A stretch of DNA of 64,000 nt from Trichuris trichiura (taxonomy: Eukaryota; Nematoda; Enoplea; Trichinellida; Trichuridae), in NCBI GenBank assembly GCA_037903355.1, contig JBAJFE010000037.1:62001-126000 (forward strand), given 5' to 3'. This document shows, piece after piece, positions 22,701-34,600 of this stretch. Within the stretch, counting starts at the first letter, position 1; every line of letters starts with the position of its first letter. The translations under genes and the position numbers were made by a program. Under the pieces are notes generated by a model, which saw only the letters and a list, made by a program, of their open reading frames with translations, was not told the origin of the DNA and searched no databases.

Positions 22701-25700
22701 TATTATGAGAAGAATCAAGGATGAGAGCAATTTATCAAACAGCGCTCCGTTAAAGCATAGGAAGTGCAGTTTCATACAATCACTTTTGCGCACGCGCGTT
22801 GCAACAAACGGGCAAAAGCTTAGGCGGAAGCAAGAAACACTGAAAAAGCGCTCAGGAGTATTTTAAAATGCTGCAACAAAAAGAAAAAAGGAAACATAGC
22901 TACACATTATTACGTATCATGCATTTTAAAAGAGGGCCCACTTTTTTGGGTCGCATTTGCTAGTGCACAAAAAACGCACTTCCAAGCAGTCGTTCACACT
23001 AGGCACGTTAGAATAAGCCTACGAAAATCATGCCATAAGCAAACATATTGAAAAAATTCTCACAGACTTTGTCGACAACAAAAAAGAAAAAACAGTTACA
23101 GTAGGGCAAAGGATGAGCAAGACCTTACTGAAAAAACAACTTTGCATTGCCACCGAAAGGATACCGAACAGCAACTACGCACATTGATTCATATTAAGCA
23201 TTAGTTACAGGAGACAAGTTCAAAAATGTTCACGCATTTCAGTTACTACAAGACACAAATGATTAAAATGCGAAAATCTCAAGAATTACAAATTCGTTCG
23301 TATGAATTACAAACGGTTTCTATTCAACTTCTTGAAAAGATAATATAAAAAGGCATTCCGCCTTCAAACAACTTTCGTCAAGGCACAAGAAGCACAGTCT
23401 ACCATAGTCGTTCCCACTATAATCATCGAAATAAGCACAAAAAACTTTGCCAAACTTAATACCAGCTTAAAAAGCTTTCACAAGCTGTTAGGATGCCTCT
23501 TTGCTTTAACAAAGGCTAAAAAACGCTAATACCGTACGATTAAAAATAAGTAAGATCAAATTTGAAAACTCCTGCTTATACACCAAATTTGCTGACAAAT
23601 TTAGAAACTTACACGTTTAAGCAACAAACCGCTTTGGACAAATCAATAACACGGGATATTAGCTGCTCTATACTGTAGGGATAAATCTGCTTCATTACGT
23701 GAAGTTTTTTACGAACAATTTCACTTCTTAAAAAATTTCAAAAGACGATATGGCGACAACTATTAGAAACCAAACTACATCGGGTGCACTAACATGTCAG
23801 GCAGCAAACAAAGCAGTTCAAACTTGAGGGAGAATAATGCTGCCCAACTGTTGCTAGACTACTGCCTTGCTTTACTGCGGCGTCCACTGGACGAGAAATA
23901 GATAAAATAAAACGTTTCTGAAAAACGAGCAGTATAGCACAGCGGTGCATGTGAACGCTGGAATGCGTAACGACAATCTTTTCGATTTTCTCATCGGAAA
24001 GGATTTCTCATAACGAAAAATAGGGAAGCCAAAAAGACTAAATGGCAATATAATCGCTAACTCATGATCAAAGCGAATACAGTCGTCTAAGCGAAGATTA
24101 TCTGGTCTCGTCACTTAGCCGCACGACTGTATTAAAATGCAGGTTCCTTCACACCAACTATAAAACTACAATGTTATGCGAGCATAACAGCATCTTGATC
24201 TGGTCTTACATAAGCCTTAGCTAAAACTATAAGCATTGCGCTTTGGCTTACGTTTAAATAGGCGCCGAACGGGATAGCCGCCAAACCTACAGTATGACGG
24301 TGGGGCGAGAAAGAGACAAGGTTAAAATTGTCTTCCGAATATTCTAGTCTGGTTAAAGGCTAAAATTGTTAGAATTAGAGACAAGGTTAAAATTGTCTTC
24401 CGAATATTCTGAATAGCCTTTTAGAAATAGTAACAGAAAAATCTGCTAATGGTTACTGTAATTTTCTGGAGCCAGTCTAAACGGAAGATTATATGAACAA
24501 CTTTTGATGCATGCCGGTAGCGGCATTCTATTGGAAAAACCTACTTGCTCGGTTTCAACAAAATTTGCCACGTGGCCAAAATCGTTCACTCCTCTAACGT
24601 TGAACCTTGTGCCCATGCGATCGCCGCTAATTCGCGAAATCAAGCAGGCTTTGGCAGTCAAAACACCAACGTATATCGTTTTCACTTCAACGACACCGCC
24701 TATGCACGGTGTCAGCCATTCACCGGCATTAATGCCAAAACGTTCCAAGTGGCATCCAAGTTCGCGGTTCCTACAATGTAAAAAAGGTAAAGGTAATAAC
24801 AAAAAGTGCTTTTAAAAGGAAAATAATTAAGGCGTGCAAAAATGGTAAAATCTATAGTCGAAAGTTTAGCGGCAACGTTCGCAACAGGACACGCTGGAGT
24901 AATCATCAGGGAGGACAAGTCAGAGAGGCTAAAAATGAATCATTACGCGTATAAACAATAGAAAAAAGAATTGCAACTACAGGGAGAAGCAAAAATTGAA
25001 TAAAATTCGCTTTAGATAGTTCAAACGCTTTGTTCCATATTTCGTGAATTGATGGTACTTGAGTATCCATCGTCTACAGTAACCACTTTAGCGCTGAAGA
25101 TGGAAACAGGTAATTCTGAGGGTTCCGATTTGGTCTTTTTTGCATTAAGATTTTTGCGTTTAAAAATTTTCGGACAGTATTTCAGCGCAACACGAAACTT
25201 AAGCTCATCAATAGAAGAACGATTTTTTCTTTTTCAATTAACGCTAATAGCTGCTGCCAGAAAACGAACAATCGATAAAAACGATCGCAACGACGACTAA
25301 AGCAGCGTGAAAAGGAATTGCCCAATGCGTCATGGCAGGCGTCGAATATTCTCTATTTACAAATTTCAACGGACAGCAATTGATTTTAAGTTAGAAATTC
25401 TGCTTGCCATACAATCAATGCAGCGTATATTGGCTGACACGTCAGCTGACTAAAGCTAATGACAGACAAGCGAAGAACCAAATAATGGATACGTACCAAT
25501 GAAATCGAACATCTCCTTTATCTGGATGGAAATAATGTCTTTGGGCAGAAACGCTTAAATCTACGTATGTTTGCTCGCTGCTGGACCAGCCAAAGAGAAA
25601 TAAACCGCAAACGAGCAATTTTTGGACCTAAGAACGAAAGCGGCAGATAGGAAAGGATAAATTGAAAATCCTAGAAAACCTGCAAAAGCCGAGGATCGCT

Positions 25701-26158
25701 TTGCTTCACCGAACCGTCTGAACGAAGCGGAAAAACGAACACTTCGCTAATTCGATAAGCATCGCATCTTCCCAACTGCCCAATTAAACTGCAATTCGAA
25801 ACCAAAATAAGACAATGAACAAAGCTGTCTAAATGAGGAAAATTGATTTTAGTAGGATATTTCGCAATTGCTTACCTTCCCTATCTTCAGGCAGTGAAAG
25901 CACTCCGACAAAAGCGAATGCTTCGCATAGCCTAGTGCACGACCCTTTTAGGGCAGACCACGCGGGGAATTCTGAAAAAGAATTGTATTCAAAATTTTCT
26001 TGTTTAAAATCGAAACAATAAATACCAAGCGAAAAAACAGCATCATTCTCGAAGCACAAAACATACTGCTTGTTTAGACTGCACTGCAGAATTACGCAGC
26101 TGTGCAAAGCAGTATTCGGACCGCCTAAGTATGCCGCGAAACAACGGCCTGCACGCAT
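19705..26158 (-). CDS. unc-26/SYNJ: synaptojanin, Sac1 plus inositol 5-phosphatase
   Basis: Eighteen minus-strand exons (5' to 3'): 26026-26158, 25876-25971, 25680-25828, 25497-25627, 24545-24770, 22425-22570, 22276-22372, 22058-22230, 21771-22005, 21551-21707, 21314-21496, 21188-21269, 20999-21139, 20753-20945, 20535-20693, 20266-20477, 19932-20214, 19705-19866. All phases join, giving 985 residues. The N-terminal Sac1 phosphatase domain contains GTRFNVRG and the catalytic CX5RT motif in [12 protein letters not shown] 5-phosphatase domain follows, with [31 protein letters not shown] and SDHRPV, then the RRM-like segment typical of synaptojanin. The enzyme removes phosphates from PI(4,5)P2 and PI4P during synaptic-vesicle uncoating. 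The ATG at 26158 aligns with the usual synaptojanin start. Unlike most synaptojanins, it stops soon after the RRM-like segment and has no proline-rich tail. Intron 5 is about 2 kb; most others are 45-65 bp. Confidence 0.92.
22571..24544 (-). other. large intron 5 of synaptojanin
   Basis: This 1,974-bp intron joins ...FVETEQ to VIYFGED. It is AT-rich, with no recognised gene. Near its 5' end is a 34-bp direct repeat (24312-24345 and 24377-24410, unit beginning AGAGACAAGGTTAAAATTG) at 65-bp spacing. Confidence 0.6.
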
Positions 26159-26729
26159 TCAAGCAGTCTTCCGGTCACAAAAACAATAAATTACTCATTG
26201 TCCAATTCGAACGCTGACCATTTGGCTGTTGCGTAATTACAGAATCTTTTAAAAGCAACTCAGGTACGTATCATTTATTGCTGCTGCAGTGCTGGCAACA
26301 TTACGTTGAGGTTAACTGCAGATGAAGTAGGGCTTTTACGAACGCAAAACTACGTAAAAACAAAAGACTAGGGCTGCACTTTTCAAATATCACGCGCGGA
26401 AAAAACACGTAAAAGTTAATCTAATGCGTGTAAAGTTATTACGAGTTTGAAATAACTAATTTTTACGCTTCTTTGCTAGCCAATGCCTTGCTTTAGGGCA
26501 ACTTACCTGCATATCGTATTACTGTAGAAATTAAGTTAGCGTTCGCTGGTGAACGTTAAACGCTACGGTTTTGCTTTCGAGTGCGCACGGCGCACTTAAA
26601 TGTGCTTTGCTTAGATTTTTTTACAACTCTAATTGTCTCCAGTAAAGTTTTACTTCTTGCTGCGCTTCGCGCATGGCAGTGTTCGCGTCAACCTTCAATC
26701 TTTGCTTTTTAAAAATTTCGCTTTAGAAA
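26159..26729. promoter_or_regulatory. divergent promoter region
   Basis: 570 bp between the starts of synaptojanin (-) and SF3A2 (+). It presumably holds both promoters. No clear TATA box or named site was recognised. Confidence 0.4.
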
Positions 26730-27729
26730 ATGGACTTCCAACATCGTGCTGGCGGCAAAACTGGTTCGGGAGGTGTCGCATCTTTTACGGACGCTAACCG
26801 GGATCGAAGGGAGCGTTTGCGGCAATTGGCGTTGGAAACTATCGACTTAAATAAGGTACATTTTGTCCGCTGCGTACGTTTTGGTTTTTGTCAACTTTGT
26901 TTCAGGACCCGTATTTTATGAAAAACCATTTGGGCGGTTACGAATGTAAACTATGTCTCACCTTACACAACAACGAAGGCAGTTACTTGGCGCATACGCA
27001 GGGAAAGAAGCATCAAGCGAACTTGTAAGTTCTTAGGTAATCTGTAGTTTCAATCCGCCATCTCTTGCGGCTCATAGGGCTCGAAGAGCTGCGAAAGATG
27101 CATTCGATATTACTGGCGCTTTATCAATGCCAGAAAAGCCGAGAGTGGAGCCAAAGAAGTTCGTTAAAATTGGTCGACCTGGATATAAAGGTTCACTGCA
27201 TGACTGTTGCCTACTTATTTCAAAATAGCTTTTTTATTTTACAGTCACGAAACAAAGAGACCCATCTAGCGGTCAGCAGAGCTTATTATTTCAAATAGAC
27301 TACCCGGAAGTGGTGGAAGGTGTTGTACCAAGGCATCGTTTCATGTCTGCGTACGAGCAAAAAATGGAGCCTCCAGACAAGCGTTGGCAATATCTCCTAT
27401 TCGCAGCTGAACCTTACGAAACCATTGGCTTCAAAATACCCAGTCGAGAAGTGGACAAAAGCGAAGGAAAATTTTGGACACTTTGGAATAAGGATACAAA
27501 GCAGGTACGTTGATCGATTGCTTAACTATTTATTTTACGAACAATTTCATATCTCTTCTAGTTCTTCTTGCAATTTGCCTTTCGTACGGACACGCGAGAA
27601 AACAAACTTAATGACATTCAATCGGCAATTTTGGCATCGCACCTACCGGGCGGATACAGTAACCAAATGCCGGCGCCCGTTCCACCGCCAGTGCCAACTA
27701 TGCCCTCTACGTACAACTATCGTTACTGA
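26730..27729 (+). CDS. SF3A2: splicing factor 3A subunit 2
   Basis: Five exons: 26730-26855, 26906-27024, 27078-27190, 27245-27504 and 27562-27729, giving 261 residues. It starts MDFQHRAGGKTGSGG. The matrin-type C2H2 zinc finger (YECKLCLTLHNNEGSYLAH) is near residues 52-75, followed by the family block KFVKIGRPGYKVTKQRD and the SF3A66 region (PRHRFMSAYEQ, RWQYLLFAAEPYETI, EGKFWTLWN). SF3A2 is a U2 snRNP component needed for branch-site recognition. The C-terminal proline-rich tail is much shorter than in vertebrates (only about PAPVPPPVPTMPS). Three bases before the ATG the sequence reads TTTCGCTTTAG, a possible trans-splice acceptor. The codons after each junction keep the conserved reading, so the model is firm. 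Confidence 0.95.
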
Positions 27730-27761
27730 TTCTTATTCTCTCGTATTTATTTTTATGAACA

Positions 27762-27767
27762 AATAAA
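27762..27767 (+). terminator. polyadenylation signal of SF3A2
   Basis: AATAAA 33 bases past the SF3A2 stop codon. The convergent CDP-DAG synthase gene ends at 27880, so the two 3' ends nearly touch. Confidence 0.6.
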
Positions 27768-27879
27768 TCTCCATTTAAGTATCACAGTATTTTAACGTTC
27801 ACACATTAATATCAAACCAAAAAGGCAACAACACGAACGAATATGGCAACTTTGTTGTGATTCTTTCCGAATTACGAGA

Positions 27880-30210
27880 TCAAAGAGTGAAATTGTTCAA
27901 TAGACCGGCGGCGGACAAACTGTGATGCAATTGGCGGAACACTTCCAGTTGCTCTGTGGGATTCATCAACAAAATGCGTTGTACATGTTTGGACGGGTCA
28001 CCGATCCTGCAACATCAAGCTAAAGTTTCCATCACTGAGCGATATTAAAACTACGCAAAATATTATCCAATTTAAAGCAGCATGTCTGCGAACGGGTGCC
28101 CACAATTTCGTTCACTGAACGGCGTTACATAAAAAAGCTTGATTGCGTGAAGTTTATGCGGCTTTCGTTTCCTACTTAATCGACCTGACGATGAATCTAA
28201 GTTCGATATAGCGAACAAGCTTTTCTTTACAATTGAAAAAGTTCTTTTTATCAACCAAAGCACTTCGCTGTGTTAAGACACGTCACTTCTTAAATAATTT
28301 TTTATAATAAAGCGTAGAAGCTGGCAATTGCAACTTCTTCACTAAAATGCAAGTACGCACGCGCTTTGGGGAATTTATACCTGAACATCCTTTTACAGTA
28401 CTCAAATTTACAAACACTTGCGCATATTTATACTGTAACACTGACAGATTGGAGGTCTGAATCGATAAAGGCGACGGCGCCTTTCCCAACTGTTGACCAA
28501 TTATAGATATATAGTGGTTGTGACAAAGTCGAAAAGTTATCTTCTCTCTAAAAATCTAAGAGGCGACGAGTAACTGATATTTTTTGAAATTCACCACGAA
28601 ACCTCTTACTTCTCGCCGGACAACTTCGAATTGATACAAAAATGACCTACCTGACAAACGTATGAATGAATACACGCACAAATGTTCCCATCAACAGTTG
28701 GCAGTCGAATCGATCCATGAGGCCACCGTGGCCTGGAATAACGGCACCAAAATCTTTGATTTTGAAAGCGCGCTTGAAACCGCTCGCAAAAAAACCCCCA
28801 AATGGTCCAATTAACGAGGCGAACAAAGCCAATATTAACGCGTGCAACGTGAATGGACATACGCTAAACTGGACGGTTGTTGGGAACTGAAAAGCAATTG
28901 CCCATTAACGGACGTCAGCAAAAATTGCATTTGCAACAACCATTGGGACAGAGTAGTTTTGCGGCTGAAATACAGGCGGCGTTTTGCAGTCTGTCGTGAA
29001 CTGATTCGCCTCCTCGTCGTAGGTGACCGGACAGATGAATAACGAATGTTGAGTCAACACATACGACATCTATTAAAGTCATTGTGAAACGAATGTTGGC
29101 ACGAAAAACGCAATTTTACCAGAATACTTAAAAAAACTGTGGAGACCGCTCCACCAACGAAACCTTCCCAAGTTTTCTTTGGAGACAATTTGATCAATGG
29201 AGTGCGACCAAAGAAGAACCCAAACAAATATGCCGTCATGTCATTGCATATTATCAACAAGACCGGCAGAAGGAACCTAAAGTGGAAAAGCGTCGCGCAA
29301 ACTTGAGCATTCCGTAGTCTGTACTCACCATATGGTACCTTCAAAAATATTTTGTATAATCAGGTACGATTGGAAAACTATAAGCAGCAAGGTGACATGA
29401 GTCCACGCAAACTAAAATATTATAGCGTCAATTTTCAACTAGATTTCAAGGAGTCAAGTACCAGTGAAAACTGGCGCATGTAATAACGCTTGACAAGGCT
29501 CAGAACGAACCAAATGAAGCCAGTGAGATAAAGGACAAAAGAGATCATCCTGTGGTGGACCACGAGGAAACGTAAAAATTCCTGTAAAAAAACCTATCAG
29601 TTTTAACATCATACCGCAACAGCTGCTCACATCGCGTTTCAAAAAAACGGCAAAGTAGTCTATCATTGCTTCGCCGTAAAAAAAGTAATTGCTAGTGATC
29701 AAAAAGTACCAAGACAACGAACGGAACCATGGCAACTTGTGGAGGCGATAAATGGCATATCCAATGCTGATGATTTCTTGGAAGCATTTTATTTGAATTA
29801 ACAGCACCTAAAAAAAAGGTGCAACACGCAGCCATGCACTGACGAACGCGTAACTTACGATTGTGATCATTGCAACTGGCCCAAAATATATCACCACAGA
29901 AAAGGCGAGCAGCATGAAAAAGGAAAAGATCCCTCGTATAACCCAGTTGCGCCATCTAGTGCGGTCGAGTTATACAAATTAAGCGAACCTGAAAATCCAA
30001 CTTATAATGCCTACCGTGCTGATAAGCCGGATAGCACGTGTTCTACGGAGTTGCACGTTGTTGAACTTGGATTATCCGCTGCGCGGGTATAAACCCTGAA
30101 AAGCAACGGGAAATAAAATTTTCATTCGCGCATTGCACCACTGCACAAGTTCAAACAAAATAAGAAAATCAAGTAACCACGCTTGCTTGTCACCTTCGTT
30201 GCATCATCAT
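27880..30210 (-). CDS. cdgs-1/CDS1: phosphatidate cytidylyltransferase (CDP-DAG synthase)
   Basis: Ten minus-strand exons: 30194-30210, 30015-30095, 29859-29955, 29631-29807, 29462-29581, 29329-29411, 29120-29276, 28941-29069, 28651-28886 and 27880-28006. Phases join to give 407 residues. It makes CDP-diacylglycerol from phosphatidic acid and CTP for phosphatidylinositol and cardiolipin synthesis, in the ER membrane. Conserved blocks are [46 protein letters not shown]-like [42 protein letters not shown] and the signature [19 protein letters not shown] followed by LMDRFDC. Many hydrophobic segments fit a multi-pass membrane protein. The 17-bp first exon (MMMQR) and the donor at 28940 (ATG then GTTGTT) are the least certain parts. 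The N-terminus is shorter than in vertebrates. Confidence 0.92.
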
Positions 30211-31653
30211 TCGCGAAGTCAAGCGTAAAGTTGATGGATCGAATTGTCCTTACACGCTGACACAACTACGGAAAAGCAGTAAAGATTCTTGCAAGTAAGA
30301 AATACGGAAACTACCAAATCGATCGCCGACAATCTCGGCAAATGATGCAGAATCTAAACGGCGCTAAGTGGATATTGAATACTCAATAGTGCTTGTACAG
30401 CAGTTGATGGTCTGAAGGCGAGTGAAGATGCAAATTCAAGAAAACTTATCTTCGTAACAAAGGCGAGACGCGACAACACAATAAGAAACGGAACGGCAAA
30501 ACAAACTGACTTACCGCCTTTGGTCAGTGTCCTTTATTTCGTCCTCATTGTCAGACTAAACGCACAACAATGATACTATTAAAACTCTAATACAAAGCAG
30601 AGCTTACAATATCGGGACCGGAGTCAATTCGACCCTCGTCGCCTGTAGGAGTTATGTTCTTTCTTTTATGAAGAGCGGTCTCAATTTGCGTGTACATATT
30701 CGAAGAAAGTCAGGTGGTCGAACTTGGACGTCCAAAATGGATCAACAAAGGATTCCGTGCCGCCCAAGCACGCAGCGCGGTTGCTTGAACAAAGCTACAG
30801 TACTTTAAACCGCTTGCAAGTTAGTCGTACGAATGTACGCGCGCAACTAGGCGGCAACTGCATGCCTTGTGTTACAGAACAGCAGCTAAGAGAGTCAGTT
30901 AAAAGCTATCAAGAAAAGTAAACTAATACGGTATAAGTCTCTTGGTAAAAAAGCAGTGTACGTATAGTAAATGTCATTTTAAAAGCTATTCGTACTTGCG
31001 CATCACTTTAACAACCCTGTAATTTTTGACATACTCTCCTGCGTAAACATCTCTGCTGCTATACTCGCGACATTAACTAGCTGGTAGTGAATTGCTCATC
31101 CAAAAAAGGTAAATTTTATTTTACAAACACGTTTATTGTTGCGGGTATTTGCGCGCACAAAGTTACTGGGCTGAATTGCCGGGTTGTGAAACTTAAGTTT
31201 CGCTGTTTTCTTCTTGCTAAATCTGCATCCCCGTATTTTTGTCTTCGTCACGACCAGCACAATTTTAAGGAGAATATGACTTTTTTGAATATCGACTGAA
31301 CCGCTGCTTTCAAATTGTGCAGCTTTGAGGAAGACGCAGAACAGAATGGGCTATTCTTCTTTGTTCTCTTAGCACGCAACCTCTTAAGCAAAAAAGCGTT
31401 TCGCTGTGTTTCTTTTATCGACGTAAAATTCTAGACTGAAACTGCATTCCAAAAATTACTTTTTCATCTTTTGATGCTGCGTAGAAAAATGTTCCTTAAG
31501 ATGCCGTAAGGAAACTGCCTCAACGATAGGCTAAGCATTCTTTCTGTTGCTCAGTGTTCGTTTTCAAACGAAATGCGTTAGTATACAGCCAGTTTTACGT
31601 CTACTACGAATTCCGCTGGCATTTCAGCGCGCTAGTAGCAGTAGAGAGTCGAC
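30211..31653. promoter_or_regulatory. divergent upstream region
   Basis: 1.4 kb between the starts of CDP-DAG synthase (-) and OGDH (+). No convincing gene was found; an open frame at 30724-30921 begins at TTG, not ATG, and has no recognised domain. It presumably contains both promoters. Confidence 0.4.
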
Positions 31654-34600
31654 ATGTTCCGATACGCCATATTATCTGGTTGTAAACGATGCCTGCTGGT
31701 ATATCCTACTCCTTCCCAGTCGAGACTATCGTCCAGTCTCGATTTTACGCAAAAAAATGTGCCGACAAGATCAGTTCCCATGTCCAAGTTAGCAGCAGAG
31801 CCCTTTCTGAATGGCACTTCTTCTGTATATATAGAAGAGATGTACGAGTCGTGGCTGCAGGATCCCAACTCAGTTCACAAGGTATGTAATCATTTTAGTT
31901 GGTTATATGCGTTGAAGTACCTTCCTGTGTGCGTAGAGTTGGGATATTTATTTTCGTGGCGTCGACTCGGGCCTGGAACCTGGCGACGCTTACACGCCTC
32001 CTCCCGCTCTGACTCCTTTGAAGCAGAAGACTAGTATTCCTTCTGTAGGTCATACAGAATTATCTGGTATACAGGACCACTTGAACGTCCAACAGCTAAT
32101 TAGAAGCTATCAAGTAAGCCGAGTACGCTTCGCATGCATTTTGCACAGTTATCATTTGCAGGCCAAAGGGCACAGTATAGCCGAGTTGGATCCTTTGGGA
32201 ATAAATTCGGCGGATCTGGACGATTCCACCCCGCGCGAATTGGAGCTGACCACTTACAATTTTTGTATACAGCACATACGGACCATTTTCTGATCAACCT
32301 GTATTCATATCTTTTCCAGCAGAAAACGACCTTCAACGAGAGTTTCTGCTTCCCTCTTCTACGTACATTGGAGGAGAAAGAAATGTGCTCACTCTGAAAG
32401 AAATCTTGCAACGATTAAAAGTATAGTGGTATTGTTCATTTGTTTGTTTAAATCAGCAAATCATCCTGCAGACAATTTACTGTAACCACATTGGCGTTGA
32501 GTATACCCACATAGCCAATCATGATCAATACGAATGGCTCAGAATGCATTTCGAAACGCCAAAGATCATGGACCTTACGGCGGAGCAACAAAAAGTGCTC
32601 TTCAAAAGACTTATACGTTCCACCAAGTAAACTATCAGCTGTCATTGCGCGTTGCGTATACAGATGTTGAAAACTTGAAAGGTTCGAGGAATTTTTGGCC
32701 AAAAAATGGCCATCCGAAAAACGCTTTGGTTTGGAAGGTTGCGAAGTGCTAATACCGGCAATGAAGCAAATAATCGACCGGGCTTCCTTGCTTGGTGTCG
32801 ACACATTCGTTATCGGCATGCCTCATCGTGGACGCCTAAATATACTGGCCAACGTGTGTAGGCAACCGTTGTTGTCCATATTTTCCCAATTCAATACATT
32901 GGAACCGGCCGACGAGGGAAGTGGTGACGTAAAATATCATTTGGGCGTCTGCATGGAACGCTTCAATCAGCAATCGCAAAAGATTATCAAAATATCCGTC
33001 GTAGCGAATCCATCCCATTTGGAAGCGGTCGATCCGGTTGTACAAGGAAAGACGAGAGCTGAACAATTTTACCGAGGCGACGATGCCGGAGAAAAAGTTA
33101 TGAGCATTTTGCTGCATGGAGATGCTGCCTTTTCTGGTCAAGGCATCGTTTATGAAACATTCGACTTTAGCAGTTTGCCAGCGTACACATGTCACGGATC
33201 AATTCATATAGTCGTAAACAACCAGGTGAGCAATTTAAATTTGTTAATAATAAGATTAATATTATCACACGTACGCGTTTCTCTTTGTTTCGAAAGCAAT
33301 TTTGAAATTTAACTAGGCTTCATTCAGCAGAATGCTTGCTTACCTTAAATGCGCAATGGTTCCGACGAATATTTTCATGTTTTATTGCACGATTTGAAAA
33401 TGTTTGTCCTATCAAGGGAAACCGCACGTAATTGCTTTTGGCGTTCGCACCTTTTGACGAATCATTGTATTTGGGTTCTTATTTTGACCTGAAAAAATTC
33501 AGATATTACAAGCGAGATTCCATGGAAGCGCGCCAAAATACTCCTTTATCGCTTAACTGCCTTAAAGGCTCGTTTCACGTTGCTTCTCAATAAAGAGAAA
33601 AATAAGTGAGCGTATTACGCCTTAGGAGTAAACAGCGTCGTGAGCAATCTATTTACCGTAGGAAGCAAACTAGCTGGTAATACAGAGGACTAAGCAGTAC
33701 TCTCTTCAACTGTACACATCTAAGTTAGGACAGCTCACAATAACACGAATTCTGCTTCATGTTCTTTCGCACATTTCAGTGTTGTGAGAACACTGCAACA
33801 ATTCGTCAGCTTGGTTGATTGTTGCCTAGAAACTAACTACCTTTCAAGGTATGAACTGTTCGCGAAAAAACCTTTGTGTGAACATTGGTTCTTTAAAATG
33901 TTAAGTAGCGGATTGGAGGTAACAAGTATCGTCTTCGCGATAACAAATATTTCGAGCAGCGAAGAATATAAATTTAAATAAAACTTTTTACAACTACCGA
34001 AGCGACAAACTGTCTGTTTACACTTGCTGTAATTTTGTTCCGTTTTGAATTTGCACTCTGTGCAAGGCAGGATGGAAACATAATTTATCCAATTACCAAA
34101 TTTTTTTTGTGCGCTGAACGACTACTGTTCGCCTATCATTAGTTTTCATAGTTGGATACTGTAGCAACTAATTTGAATTGGCAAAGGGATAAGCAGGTTT
34201 CCTTTGTTTCCTTTGTCCAGCATGTAATGTTCAAGCATAATCACTGCGGCTTTGGAATCAAGCTCGCAACATGTTTTGCAGATCGGCTTCACAACGGATC
34301 CGAGATTCTCCAGATCGTTTCCTTATTGCACCGACGTGGCAAAAGTGGTTAACGCCCCAATTTTCCACGTCAACGCGGACGATCCAGAAGCCGTCATGCA
34401 CGTTTGCAGCGTGGCAGCCGAGTGGCGCCAAAAATTCAAAAAGGACGCCGTAATTGACTTGGTGCGATAGTCGCCCGCCAAAATGTGCTTATTGTTACCG
34501 CAAATCCTATTGCATAGGTCTGCTACCGCAGGCACGGGCATAACGAGTTGGACGAGCCGTCCTTTACGCAACCGTTGATGTATGCAAAAATTCATCAGAC

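Noticed and set aside
30724..30921. 65-residue open frame between CDP-DAG synthase and OGDH
   Set aside because: It begins at TTG, not ATG; the nearest ATG gives a different frame of only about 23 residues, and no domain is recognisable.
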